Shown: positions 45,782 to 55,258, numbered from the stretch's first letter. The stretch: 64,000 nt of DNA from Lysobacter enzymogenes (GCF_023617245.1 NZ_CP067396.1:3534001-3598000); one strand, 5' to 3'. Translations and numbers: made by a program. The notes: a model not told the origin generated them from the letters alone.

Positions 45782-46333
45782 ATGAACCTGCCCGCCAACG
45801 ACGCCTACGGCGTCCTCACCGCCGCCGATTCCGTCCGCATCGAACGCGTCCTGCCCGGCCCGATCGAGCGCGTCTGGGCCTATCTCACCGAATCCGACAA
45901 GCGCCGGCACTGGCTCGCCGCCGGCGAGATGGACCTGCGCGTCGGCGGCGCGGTCGAGCTGAACTTCGACAACGCCCGCCTCACCCGCAACGACGATCCG
46001 CCGCCGGCCAAGTACGCCAGCGACTGCGTCAACACCTTGCGCGGCCGCATCACCGCGATCGAGCCGCCGCGCCTGCTGCGCTACACCTGGAACGAAGACG
46101 CCGGCAGCAAATCCGAGGTGAGCTTCGAACTGAGCGAGCAAGGCGAACAGGTGCGGCTGGTCGTGCACCACCGCCACCTGTCCAACCGCAGCGGCCTGGT
46201 CAGCGTCAGCGGCGGCTGGCACGCGCACCTGGGCCTGCTGATCGACGTGCTGTCGCAGCGCGAACCCGAAGGTTTCTGGCGCAGCCACAGCCGCCTGGAC
46301 GCGGAGTACGAGCGGCGCATCCCGCAGGCCTGA
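45782..46333 (+). CDS. SRPBCC (AHSA1/START-like) domain protein
   Basis: 183 aa of the START/Bet v1 fold: RVLPGPIERVWAYLTESDKRRHW at the start of the domain and SGGWHAHLGLLIDVLSQ near the end, as in the activator-of-Hsp90 (AHSA1) family. These proteins hold a hydrophobic ligand cavity. Paired with ArsR genes in many bacteria; ligand unknown. Start chosen at ATG 45782, preceded by GGAG. Confidence 0.87.
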   Translation: MNLPANDAYGVLTAADSVRIERVLPGPIERVWAYLTESDKRRHWLAAGEMDLRVGGAVELNFDNARLTRNDDPPPAKYASDCVNTLRGRITAIEPPRLLRYTWNEDAGSKSEVSFELSEQGEQVRLVVHHRHLSNRSGLVSVSGGWHAHLGLLIDVLSQREPEGFWRSHSRLDAEYERRIPQA

Positions 46334-46406
46334 GCGCGGCGCAAGGCGGGCGCGCGGCGCGGACGGTAAGCTGTGGGCCCTTTCGCCTACCCGTCCGAGG
46401 TCGTCC

Positions 46407-46949
46407 GTGCCCGCAGCGTCCCGCTCCGCCGTGTCCCGCCCTGTCGCGTCCCGCTCCGCCGCGTCCGCCGCCCTGCGCGCGTTGCCGCTGGCGCTGCTGC
46501 TGGCGGCCGCCGCGCCGATGCTGGCCGGCTGCCAGCGCCCGGCCGAGCAGGAGCAGGCCGCGGCCGCGCCGAAGGTGATGCACGGCCGCATCGCCCAGTT
46601 CGAAATGATCGACCAGCGCGTCGGCACCGGCGCGGTCGCGCAGCCGGGCCAGGAAGCGATCGTGCAGTACACCGGCTGGTTCTACGACGAGACCGCGCCG
46701 AACAAGCGCGGCAGCAAGTTCGACAGTTCCTACGACCGCAACGGCCGGCCTTTCAGTTTCCTGCTCGGCGCGGGCCGGGTGATCCGCGGCTGGGACGACG
46801 GCGTCGCCGGCATGCGCGTGGGCGGCAAGCGGGTGCTGATGGTTCCGCCGGACCTGGCCTACGGCAAGGACGGCGCCGGCGGCGGCGCGATCCCGCCGGA
46901 CGCCTCGCTCGTGTTCGAAGTGGAACTGCTCGGCCTGGAAGCGCGCTGA
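46407..46949 (+). CDS. FKBP-type peptidyl-prolyl isomerase lipoprotein
   Basis: 180 aa. GTG start; signal peptide with lipobox LAGC (Cys42) preceded by an Arg/Ser/Ala-rich stretch made from a local near-repeat. The C-terminal FKBP domain (about 67-180) has VGTGAVAQPGQEAIVQYTGW, FSFLLGAGRVIRGWDDGVAGM and GAIPPDASLVFEVELLGL, so the rotamase core is complete. Folding helper in the periplasm or outer membrane. Confidence 0.9.
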   Translation: MPAASRSAVSRPVASRSAASAALRALPLALLLAAAAPMLAGCQRPAEQEQAAAAPKVMHGRIAQFEMIDQRVGTGAVAQPGQEAIVQYTGWFYDETAPNKRGSKFDSSYDRNGRPFSFLLGAGRVIRGWDDGVAGMRVGGKRVLMVPPDLAYGKDGAGGGAIPPDASLVFEVELLGLEAR

Positions 46950-47009
46950 GCGCGCGCGGTCCGGCGCGAACGCGCGCCGGGCCCGCGCCGGGCCTCGGCG
47001 CGCGACGCC

Positions 47010-47999
47010 TCAGCGCAGCGACTCGAGCGCCTGCGCCGCCAGTTCGAACGAGCGCAGCCGCGCGGCGTGCTCGAAGATGTTCGCCGTCACCATCAATTCG
47101 TCCGGCCGGTGGCGGGCGACGAAGGCGGCGATGCCCTCGGCGACTTCGCCCGGATCGCCGACCACCGCGCAGGCCAGGGCCTGGGCCACGCCGGCTTTCT
47201 CCAACGGCGTCCAGAAGCTTTCGATGTCGTCGATCGGCGGCGGGATCAGCCCCGGCCGGCCGCGGCGCAGGTTGACGAAGGCCTGCTGCTGGGTGGTGAA
47301 CAGGCGCCGGGCCTGCGCGCTATCCGCCGCGGCGACCACGTTCAAGGCCAGCATCGCGTGCGGCGCCTGCAGCCGTGCGGACGGCTGGAAGTCGCGGCGG
47401 TAGAGGGTCAGCGCCTCGTCCATCGCGTCCGGGGCGAAATGCGAGGCGAACGCGAACGGCAGGCCCATCGCCGCCGACAGGCGCGCGCTGAACAGGCTCG
47501 ATCCCAGCAGCCATACCGGCACGTCCAGCCCGGCGCCGGGCACCGCGCGCACCGCCTGCTGCGGCTGCGCCGGTTCGAAGTAATGCAGCAGCTCGGCCAC
47601 GTCCTGCGGGAAGCTGTCGGCGCCGTCGTAGTAGCGGCGCAGCGCGCGCGCGGTGGCGTGATCGGTGCCGGGCGCGCGGCCCAGGCCGAGATCGATGCGG
47701 CCGGGATACAGCGAGGCCAGCGTGCCGAACTGCTCGGCCACCTGCAGCGGCGCGTGGTTGGGCAGCATGATCCCGCCGGCGCCGACGCGGATGCGGGACG
47801 TGCCGCCGGCGATATGTCCGATCAGCACCGCGGTCGCGGCGCTGGCGATGCCGGGCATGTTGTGGTGTTCGGCCAGCCAGTAGCGGGTGTAGCCCAGCGC
47901 TTCGGCGTGGCGGGCGAGGTCGAGGCTGTTGGCGAAGGCCTGGCGGGTGTCGCTGCCCTGGCAGACGGGCGCGAGATCGAGGACGGAATACGGCAGCAT
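47010..47999 (-). CDS. Luciferase-like (LLM) flavin-dependent oxidoreductase
   Basis: 329 aa TIM-barrel flavoprotein of the MsnO8 subgroup of luciferase-like monooxygenases. The N-terminus LPYSVLDLAPVCQG and the blocks YWLAEHHNMPGIASAA, IRVGAGGIMLPNHAPLQVAEQFGTL and GRIDLGLGRAPGTD are typical. These enzymes use FMNH2 supplied by another reductase. The substrate is unknown. Stands alone, convergent with the FKBP gene. Confidence 0.9.
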   Translation of the reverse strand: MLPYSVLDLAPVCQGSDTRQAFANSLDLARHAEALGYTRYWLAEHHNMPGIASAATAVLIGHIAGGTSRIRVGAGGIMLPNHAPLQVAEQFGTLASLYPGRIDLGLGRAPGTDHATARALRRYYDGADSFPQDVAELLHYFEPAQPQQAVRAVPGAGLDVPVWLLGSSLFSARLSAAMGLPFAFASHFAPDAMDEALTLYRRDFQPSARLQAPHAMLALNVVAAADSAQARRLFTTQQQAFVNLRRGRPGLIPPPIDDIESFWTPLEKAGVAQALACAVVGDPGEVAEGIAAFVARHRPDELMVTANIFEHAARLRSFELAAQALESLR

Positions 48000-48000
48000 G

Positions 48001-48229
48001 CGGGGGTCGGCGCTCCGGAAGGGATGGTTCCGATCTGGGGCCGGGCGACGGCGGAATCCAGCGCGCGATTGGGGAGGAATCGGCGCTTATGTGTTGCCGG
48101 ATGCGCTAGGTTGGCGCGCCCTCCTCCGCCCCCCTGCTTTCGCAGGGGCGGGCTCTTCGGGGCACCTTCTCCCGCAAGCGGGAGAAGGAACGGCGCACTG
48201 CCGCGGCGCTTCGAGCCTCTCTCCCGCCC
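48001..48229. repeat. Short palindromes in the gap before the NTF2-like gene
   Basis: Two palindromes at about 48135-48156 (CCCCTGCTTTCGCAGGGG) and 48165-48189 (CCTTCTCCCGCAAGCGGGAGAAGG), both perfect. They lie downstream of the NTF2-like gene and upstream of the flavin oxidoreductase; no gene is supported in between. Confidence 0.7.
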
Positions 48230-48700
48230 TCAGAACAGATCGAACGCCAGCCCCTCGCGCTCGTTGTCCCACACCGTGCAGACCACCCACCAACGCCCGT
48301 GCTCGTGGCAGACCTGGATGCTGTTGGCGCCGCGCTTGAGCAGCACCGGCGAACCCGGCGCCGGGCGCGCGTCGTACTTGCTCCACACGTGCGCGATCTG
48401 GCCGAAGCGCTCGATCCGCTGGTCGGTCTCGACCTCGAAGAAATCGTTGTCGGCGAACAAGGGCGCGACATCGGCGATGTACTGCTCGACATCGAACACC
48501 ACCGCCCGGGTCGAACCGTCGGCCTCGACCACGGTGCGCAGGCTCAGCGCGCGCGGATGCATCAGGTAGCGGAACCGCGCCCAGTCGCGCGGCGCCCCAG
48601 CCGGGCCGGAAATGCATTCGTACACCGCCCGCACCAGGCGGCCGATGTCCTGGGTGTCGGCGACCCAGTGGGCGGGGATGGGGGCTGGCGTGTCGGTCAT
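48230..48700 (-). CDS. NTF2/SnoaL-like domain protein
   Basis: 156 aa, a single alpha+beta cone fold domain: IGRLVRAVYECISGPAGAPRDWARFRYLMHP at the N-terminus, FDVEQYIADVAPLFADNDFFEVETDQRIERFGQIAHVWS in the middle and strand-rich SIQVCHEHGRWWVVCTVWDNE at the end. Cytoplasmic, without signal peptide. The fold serves as enzyme or binding domain, so no activity can be named. The ATG at 48700 follows a GTGAGCG-family palindrome. Confidence 0.8.
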   Translation of the reverse strand: MTDTPAPIPAHWVADTQDIGRLVRAVYECISGPAGAPRDWARFRYLMHPRALSLRTVVEADGSTRAVVFDVEQYIADVAPLFADNDFFEVETDQRIERFGQIAHVWSKYDARPAPGSPVLLKRGANSIQVCHEHGRWWVVCTVWDNEREGLAFDLF

Positions 48701-48710
48701 GGAGGCTCTC

Positions 48711-48829
48711 AGGAGTGAGCGGAGAGGAGCGAGAAGCGAGAGACGGCACCAGCGGAGCGCGGCGCGGGAGCATGGCGGGCGATCGGGCGTTCCCTCCCGC
48801 TCACTCCTCGCTCCTCTCCGCTCACTCCT
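48711..48829. repeat. Palindromic element, GTGAGCG family, copy 4
   Basis: Perfect 23-base arms (AGGAGTGAGCGGAGAGGAGC..) at 48711-48733 and 48807-48829 with a 73-base centre. It ends exactly at the stop codon of the small membrane protein and begins 10 bases upstream of the NTF2-like start, filling that gap. Confidence 0.88.
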
Positions 48830-48981
48830 CAAAAAGGCATAGGCCAACCCGCTAGCGGCGCGATCAGCCAGTACAGCCCGCCCAGCACCAGCGCCCACAT
48901 CGCCGTGCGCAGCACGAACCCGACCAGCTTGAAGGCCAGCCACAAGGCCACGACGACGACGAACAGGGCAACGATGTCCAT
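48829..48981 (-). CDS. Small membrane protein, 50 aa
   Basis: 50 aa, reading MDIVALFVVVVALWLAFKLV then two hydrophobic stretches (about 3-22 and 27-44) ending PLAGWPMPF. An ATG at 48981 and stop at 48829 are the only supported ends; the frame stays open far beyond the start but there it is antisense to the alpha-2-macroglobulin gene. Its clear two-helix layout and end at a repeat boundary argue that it is real. Function unknown. Confidence 0.55.
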   Translation of the reverse strand: MDIVALFVVVVALWLAFKLVGFVLRTAMWALVLGGLYWLIAPLAGWPMPF

Positions 48982-49332
48982 GCGGGCTCCCGCGCAAAAC
49001 GGCCCCGAGCTTACCGCGCCGCGCGCCGCGCCCGCCCCTGCCATCCTTCCTGCCGCGAACCGATGCGGGAGGGCTTTCGAGCCCGACGCCTTCCACTGCG
49101 CCGTGGCGCTGTTGCCTCGTCGATAAAAAAATCTCGACAAGCCGACAAACGGCAGGAACAATTTCCTAACATTTGGGTCTAGTGCTTCCGACATCGCCGC
49201 CAAGCGCAAGCCGCGAGGCCGCGACGCCCAGGCCGGCGCCACGCGCAGACCTGAGACACTGGATTGGGGACCGGCCGGGCCATGGACGCCCGGCCCGGCA
49301 ACGGCCACCGCACCACGGATCGGAACATCGCA
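48982..49332. other. Promoter region upstream of the alpha-2-macroglobulin gene
   Basis: About 350 bases. An AT-rich block at 49118-49178 (ATAAAAAAATCTCGACAAGC.., then TTTCCTAACATTTGGG) stands out against the GC-rich surroundings and is the likely promoter. A diverged GTGGGAGGGC repeat half lies at about 49064-49092. No gene supported. Confidence 0.5.
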
Positions 49333-52300
49333 ATGGACACCACGCCCTCGCCGTCGCAACCGGCTCCTTCCACGGAGGCCGGCGCGACCGGCCGCGTCGG
49401 CCTCTGGCGCCGCGCCAGCCAGGCCGTGTTCGGCCAAATGGCCTGGACGCCGCCGCCGTGGCTCGCCGCGCTCGCCGCGCGCATCCGCCAACGCCCCGGC
49501 CTGTACCTGGGCAGCCTGCTCGGCCTGCTCGCCGCGGCCTGGCTCGCGCACTGGCTGATCACCCGGCCCAAGCCGGTGATCCCCGGCGCGCTCAGCGTCG
49601 AACTGCACGCGCCCGAACTCACCGACTACGAACGCAAGCCGCCGACCGTGAGCCGGCTGAGCCTGACCTTCTCCGACTCGGCCGCGCCGCTCAAGCAGAT
49701 CGGCAGCGCGCCGGTCGGCGTGAGCCTGAAGCCCGAACTCAAGGGCGCGTGGACCTGGGAAGACGACAAGACCCTGGTGTTCGTGCCGGCCACCGACTGG
49801 CCGGTCAAGACCAAGTACACGGTCGAGGTCGATCCCAAGACCAGCGTCGCGCCCGAGGTGGCGCTGCAGGAACACGAATTCGAATTCGAGACCGCGCCGT
49901 TCAAGGCCGAGCTGTCCACCAGCGAGTTCTACCAGGACCCGCAGGACCCGGCGCTCAAGAAGGGCGTGTTCGAGCTGAAGTTCTCGCACCCGGTCGACGA
50001 GGCGCAGTTGCAGCGCCGCATCGCCCTGTCGCTGGTCGACGGCGGCGGCAGCGCCCAGGCCGCGCCCAAGTACACCCTCACCTACGACGACGCCCGGCTC
50101 AAGGCCTGGGTCCATTCCGAACCGCTGAAGCTGCCGGAGAACGGCGGCACCCTGAGCCTGGAGGTCGCCGCCGGCGTGGTCAGCGCGCTGGGCGGCGAAG
50201 GCAGCCCGGAAAAACTGTCCGCGCAGGTCAAACTGCCGTCGCTGTACAGCGTCAACGTCGACGACGTCAGCACCACCCTGGTCGAAAACGAACGCTTCGA
50301 ACCCGAGCAGGCGCTGGTGCTGGGCTTCAACAACGCCATGCGCGACACCGAGGTCGCCGGCGCGACCCGCGCCTGGCTGCTGCCGGCCAAGGACCCGCGC
50401 CGCCCGGCCAAGGAACAGAGCGGCAACCGCTCCTGGTCCACCGGCGATGTCGACGAGGCCGTGCTCAAGGCCGCCACGCCGCTGCCGCTGAGCCCGATCG
50501 CCGCCGAGCGCGAATACACCCCGGTGCACAGCTTCAAGTTCCAGGCGCCGCCGGACCGCTACATCTATGTGCGCGTCAACAAGGGCCTGAAGGCGTTCGG
50601 CGGCTTCCTGCTCGGCCGCGACCACGCCGTCGCCCTGCGCGTGCCCGAATACCCGAAGCTGCTGCGCTTCGTCGGCGAAGGCGCGCTGCTGTCGCTGCGC
50701 GGCGAGCGCCGGGTCAGCGTGGTCTCGCGCAACGTGCCGCGCGCGCGGCTGGAGATCGCCCGGGTCCTGCCCGAACAGATCCAGCATCTGGTGTTCAACA
50801 ACGAAGGCAGCTACGCCAAGCCGCGCATGTACAACCTCGACGCCGACAGCCTGGTCGAGCGCGAGGAGCGCCGCCTGACCCTGCCGGCCGAGAATCCGGC
50901 CAAGGCCCATTACGAAGGCGTGGACCTGGGCGCCTACCTCAAGCCCAACCGCCGCGGCGTGTTCCTGCTGAGCCTGCGCACGATGAGCGACAGCGACGCC
51001 GAGCGCCCGAGCGAGGAGACCATCGCCGACGACGCCGGCAGCGAGGAGGACAGCCGCCTGGTCGTGCTGACCGACCTCGGCATCGCGGTCAAGCAGGGCC
51101 TGGACGGCCGCCGCGACGTGTTCGTGCAGTCGCTGTCCAACGGCGCGCCGGTGGCCGGCGCGCGGGTGCGCGCGGTGGCGCGCAACGGCGAGACCCTGGT
51201 GGAGGCCGACACCGACGCGTCCGGTCGCGCCCAGCTGCCGTCGCTGAAGGGCTTCAAGCGCGAAAAGACCCCGACCATGCTGACCGTCAGCCAGGGCGAG
51301 GACTATTCGTTCCTGCCGATCGACGACTACCGGCGCAAGCTCGACTACTCGCGCTTCGATATCGGCGGCGAGCCCAACGACATCGAGGCCGGCGCGCTCA
51401 ACGCGTTCCTGTTCTCCGACCGCGGCCTGTACCGCCCCGGCGACACCATCAACATCGGCATGATCGTGCGCGCCGCCGACTGGAAGCGCCCGCTCGCCGG
51501 CCTGCCGCTGGAATGGGAGTTCACCGACCCGCGCGGCAACGTCGCCCAGCGGCAGAAGCTCAAGCTCAGCGAACAAGGCTTCGAAAGCGCGAGCTTCGCG
51601 CCGAGCGACAGCGCGCCCAGCGGCACCTGGCAGGTCCAGCTGTTCCTGCTCGGCCGCGACAACGAGCGCACCAGCATCGGCTCGACCTCGGTGCAGGTGC
51701 GCGAGTTCGCGCCGGACACGATGAAGGTCGCGGTCAAGCTGTCGGCCGACAATCCCAAGGGCTGGATCAAGCCCGAGCAGCTCTCGGCCGTGGTCAGCGC
51801 CGAAAACCTGTTCGGCACCCCGGCGCAGCAGCGCAAGGTCGAAGGCACGATGGTGCTGCGGCCGTACTTCCCCAGCTTCGCCCAGTACCCGGGCTACCAG
51901 TTCTTCGACCCGCAACGGGCCAAGGAAGGCTACGACGAGTCGCTCAGCGACCAGGCCACCGACGCCCAGGGCCAGGCCACCTTCAAGCTCGACCTGACCA
52001 AGTACGAGCGCGCGACCTACCAGCTGAGCTTCCTGGCGCGCGCGTTCGAACCCGGCAGCGGCCGCAACGTCGCCGCGCAGACCAGCGCGCTGGTGTCGAA
52101 CAACGACTTCCTGGTCGGCATCAAGGCGGTCGACGCGCTCGACTACATCCAGCGCGGCGCCAAGCGTTCGCTGCAACTGCTCAGCATCGGCCAGGACGGC
52201 GCGCCCAAGCCGGTCGCGGGGCTGCGCGCGGTGGTGGTGGAGAAGCGCTACGTCTCGGTCCTGACCAAGCAGGATTCGGGCCTGTACCGCTACGTCTCGC

Positions 52301-55248
52301 ACGAGCGCCGCTACGACCTGCGCGAGCAGCCGCTGGCGCTGGCCGGCGGCCGCCAGAACATGGCCCTGCAGACCGACCAGCCGGGCGACTTCGTGATCGA
52401 AGTGCGCGCGGCCGACGGCAAGGTGCTCAACCAGATCGGCTACCGTGTCGCCGGCGCCGCCAACCTGTCGCGTTCGCTGGAGCGCAACGCCGAGCTCGGC
52501 CTGACCCTGTCCAAGCCCAGCTACAAGCCCGGCGAGACCATCGAGGTCAGCATCCGCGCGCCCTACCCCGGCGCCGGCCTGATCACCATCGAGCGCGACA
52601 AGGTCTACGCCCACGCCTGGTTCCGCGCCGACAGCACCGCCAGCGTGCAGAAGATCGTGCTGCCGGCCGATTTCGAGGGCAACGGCTACGTCAACGTGCA
52701 GTTCCTGCGCGACCCGAACTCCGACGAGATCTACATGAGCCCGCTGTCGTTCGGCGTGACCCCGTTCGCGGTCGACCGCGGCGCGCGCACCCAGCCGCTG
52801 AGCGTGAGCTTGCCGAAGGTGACCAAGCCGGGGCAGACGCTCAACGCCTCGATCGTCACCGAAGGCAAGGCGCGGGTGGTGCTGTTCGCGGTCGACGAGG
52901 GCATCCTGCAGGTCGCGCGCTACCGCGTCGGCGAACCGCTGGATCATTTCTTCCGCAAGAAGATGCTGCAGGTCGACACCGCGCAGATCCTCGACCTGTT
53001 GCTGCCGGAGTTCAGCCGCCTCGCCAACGCGGCCGCGCCCGGCGGCGACGGCGAAGGCGGCATGGCCAAGCACCTCAATCCGTTCAAGCGCAAATCCGAG
53101 AAGCCGGCGGTGTGGTGGTCGGGCATCGTCGATGTCGACGGCCATCGCGAGTTCCCGTTCGTGCTGCCCGACCACTTCAACGGCAACGTGCGGGTGGTCG
53201 CGGTGGCGGTGACGCCGCAGCGCATCGGCATCGTCCAGGACGAGGCCATCGTCCGCGGCGACTTCGTGCTCACGCCGACCCTGCCCACGCACGTGGCGCC
53301 GGGCGACGAGTTCGACCTGCCGGTCGGCGTCGCCAACACCATCGAGGGCGCCAAGCAGGCGGTCAAGGTGACGGTGAACCTGCAGCTGCCGCCGGGCCTG
53401 AGCCTGGTCGGCGCCGCGCCGGCGCCGGTCAGCATCGCCCCGCGCAACGAAACCACGGTGCGCTTCCGGGTCCGCGCCGGCAACGCGCTGGGCGCGCTGC
53501 CGGTCGCGATCCAGGCGGTGTCGGGCAACTACAACGCCAAGCGCCGGATCGAGCTGTCGCTGCGTCCGGCCATCGTCGCGCGACAGGACCTGATCGCCGG
53601 CCGCGCCGACAAGCGCAGCGTAATCCAGCCGCTGCGGGCGATGTTCGACCAGCAGGCCACGCGCCGGATCTCGGCCTCGGTGTCGCCGCTGGTGGCGGTG
53701 GACGGGCTCAGCGCGTATCTCGCCGATTACCCGTACCAGTGCAGCGAGCAGGTGCTCAGCGGCGCGTTCCCGGCGCTGGTGCTGGGCGCGCATCCGGAAC
53801 TGGGCAAGGTGGTCGCGACCGGCAAGGGCGATCCGCGCCAGAACGTGATCGACCTGCTGCGCGCGCGCCAGAACAGCGAAGGCGGCATCGGCCTGTGGAC
53901 CGCCACGCCCGACGCCGACGACTTCGTCACCGGCTACGCCGCGCTGTACCTGATCGAAGCGCGCGAGCGCGGCCAGGCCGTGCCCGACGATCTGCTCAAG
54001 TCGCTCAACGGCTACCTCGAGCAGCGCGCCTCCGACCGCTCCGGCAACGACCTGCCGGCGCTGCGCAACCGCGCGCTCGCCGTGTACCTGCTGGTGCGCC
54101 AGGGCCGCACCGCGAGCAATCTGTTGAGCGCGGTGCACGAGCAGATCAAGCGCGACCAGCCCAAGACCTGGGAGAACGACGTCGCCGGCCTGCTGATCGG
54201 CGCGAGCTACCAACTGCTGCAGCAGGACAAGCCGGCGCGCGCGCTGGCCACGGTGGCGCTGCGCCGGGCCAACGCGGCCTCGGCCACGTCGAGCACGCCG
54301 TATGCGTCCTACTACGACGGCGGCATCGACCAGGCCTGGACGGTGTACCTGCTGAACCGCCACTTCGGCGCGCTCAGCCGCGACCTGCTCAAGCGCACGG
54401 CGCTGGAACGCCTGCTTGATCCGTTGCGCCACAACAGCTACAACACCCTGTCCTCGGCACTGACCGTGCTGGCCCTGGATGCCTACGCCTCGGCCCAACC
54501 GCAGCAGCCGCTGCCGGTGCTGGAAGCGGCCGGCAAGGACGGCAAGTCGCGGCGCATCGGCGCGGCCGCGGGCGTGATCAGCCGCGGCGACTTCGCCGGC
54601 GGCGACCTGCGCCTGTGGGTGGCGCCGGGCGGCGACGCGCCGGCGTGGTACCTGGTCAACCAGACCGGCTACGACCGCGCGCTGCCGAAGGCGGTGCAGG
54701 ACAAGGGCCTGGAAGTGGTGCGCGACTACCTCGACGACGCCGGCAAGCCGGTCGCCGCGATCAAGCAGGGCCAGGAAGTGACCGTGCGCCTGCGCCTGCG
54801 CGCGCTCGGCGCGCCGATGCGCGACAACATCGCGGTGGTCGACCTGCTGCCGGGCGGCTTCGAGACGGTCATGCAGTACGCCGCGCCGGCCGCGGACGCG
54901 AGCGAAGGCAGCGAGTCGGAAGACGAGTGCGGCGACGAGTGCGGCGAAGGCGAGGACGGCGAAGGCCAGCCCTCGCGCGACGGCCCCGACCCGAACGCGG
55001 CGCCGGCGCAGACCCTGGCCCTGCCGGGTTCGAGCTTCCAGCCGCAGCACGTCGAACAGCGCGAGGACCGGGTGATCCTGTACGGCCGCATCGGCGGCGA
55101 GGCCAGCGAGTTCCGCTACAAGGTGCGGGCCAACAACGCCGGCAACTTCGTGGTGCCGCCGGCCTATGCCGAGTCGATGTACGAACGCTCGGTGTACGCG
55201 CAGGGCGGCCCGGCCGGGACCTTGCAGGTGACCGCGCCGACGCCGTGA
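49333..55248 (+). CDS. Bacterial alpha-2-macroglobulin (YfhM-type)
   Basis: 1971 aa from ATG 49333 (an in-frame ATG at 49264 would add 23 residues). One membrane helix (about 56-76, LYLGSLLGLLAAAWLAHWLI) anchors it; no lipobox Cys is seen. MG/A2M_N-type domains include RPGDTINIGMIVR near 700; the A2M domain with KPAVWWSGIVDVDGHREFPF is near 1257. The thioester motif Cys1470-Ser-Glu-Gln1473 (YQCSEQV) is intact in the helical thioester domain. An acidic stretch with two Cys (DECGDECGEGEDGEGQ) lies near 1870. The family traps attacking proteases at the inner membrane. Followed by pbpC 10 bases later. Confidence 0.93.
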   Translation: MDTTPSPSQPAPSTEAGATGRVGLWRRASQAVFGQMAWTPPPWLAALAARIRQRPGLYLGSLLGLLAAAWLAHWLITRPKPVIPGALSVELHAPELTDYERKPPTVSRLSLTFSDSAAPLKQIGSAPVGVSLKPELKGAWTWEDDKTLVFVPATDWPVKTKYTVEVDPKTSVAPEVALQEHEFEFETAPFKAELSTSEFYQDPQDPALKKGVFELKFSHPVDEAQLQRRIALSLVDGGGSAQAAPKYTLTYDDARLKAWVHSEPLKLPENGGTLSLEVAAGVVSALGGEGSPEKLSAQVKLPSLYSVNVDDVSTTLVENERFEPEQALVLGFNNAMRDTEVAGATRAWLLPAKDPRRPAKEQSGNRSWSTGDVDEAVLKAATPLPLSPIAAEREYTPVHSFKFQAPPDRYIYVRVNKGLKAFGGFLLGRDHAVALRVPEYPKLLRFVGEGALLSLRGERRVSVVSRNVPRARLEIARVLPEQIQHLVFNNEGSYAKPRMYNLDADSLVEREERRLTLPAENPAKAHYEGVDLGAYLKPNRRGVFLLSLRTMSDSDAERPSEETIADDAGSEEDSRLVVLTDLGIAVKQGLDGRRDVFVQSLSNGAPVAGARVRAVARNGETLVEADTDASGRAQLPSLKGFKREKTPTMLTVSQGEDYSFLPIDDYRRKLDYSRFDIGGEPNDIEAGALNAFLFSDRGLYRPGDTINIGMIVRAADWKRPLAGLPLEWEFTDPRGNVAQRQKLKLSEQGFESASFAPSDSAPSGTWQVQLFLLGRDNERTSIGSTSVQVREFAPDTMKVAVKLSADNPKGWIKPEQLSAVVSAENLFGTPAQQRKVEGTMVLRPYFPSFAQYPGYQFFDPQRAKEGYDESLSDQATDAQGQATFKLDLTKYERATYQLSFLARAFEPGSGRNVAAQTSALVSNNDFLVGIKAVDALDYIQRGAKRSLQLLSIGQDGAPKPVAGLRAVVVEKRYVSVLTKQDSGLYRYVSHERRYDLREQPLALAGGRQNMALQTDQPGDFVIEVRAADGKVLNQIGYRVAGAANLSRSLERNAELGLTLSKPSYKPGETIEVSIRAPYPGAGLITIERDKVYAHAWFRADSTASVQKIVLPADFEGNGYVNVQFLRDPNSDEIYMSPLSFGVTPFAVDRGARTQPLSVSLPKVTKPGQTLNASIVTEGKARVVLFAVDEGILQVARYRVGEPLDHFFRKKMLQVDTAQILDLLLPEFSRLANAAAPGGDGEGGMAKHLNPFKRKSEKPAVWWSGIVDVDGHREFPFVLPDHFNGNVRVVAVAVTPQRIGIVQDEAIVRGDFVLTPTLPTHVAPGDEFDLPVGVANTIEGAKQAVKVTVNLQLPPGLSLVGAAPAPVSIAPRNETTVRFRVRAGNALGALPVAIQAVSGNYNAKRRIELSLRPAIVARQDLIAGRADKRSVIQPLRAMFDQQATRRISASVSPLVAVDGLSAYLADYPYQCSEQVLSGAFPALVLGAHPELGKVVATGKGDPRQNVIDLLRARQNSEGGIGLWTATPDADDFVTGYAALYLIEARERGQAVPDDLLKSLNGYLEQRASDRSGNDLPALRNRALAVYLLVRQGRTASNLLSAVHEQIKRDQPKTWENDVAGLLIGASYQLLQQDKPARALATVALRRANAASATSSTPYASYYDGGIDQAWTVYLLNRHFGALSRDLLKRTALERLLDPLRHNSYNTLSSALTVLALDAYASAQPQQPLPVLEAAGKDGKSRRIGAAAGVISRGDFAGGDLRLWVAPGGDAPAWYLVNQTGYDRALPKAVQDKGLEVVRDYLDDAGKPVAAIKQGQEVTVRLRLRALGAPMRDNIAVVDLLPGGFETVMQYAAPAADASEGSESEDECGDECGEGEDGEGQPSRDGPDPNAAPAQTLALPGSSFQPQHVEQREDRVILYGRIGGEASEFRYKVRANNAGNFVVPPAYAESMYERSVYAQGGPAGTLQVTAPTP

Positions 55249-55258
55249 GCCCGATGCC

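Noticed and set aside
49173..54419. A second plus-strand frame of 1748 codons overlapping the alpha-2-macroglobulin gene
   Set aside because: Out of frame with the true gene, Arg/Ala/Gly-rich and without domain motifs.
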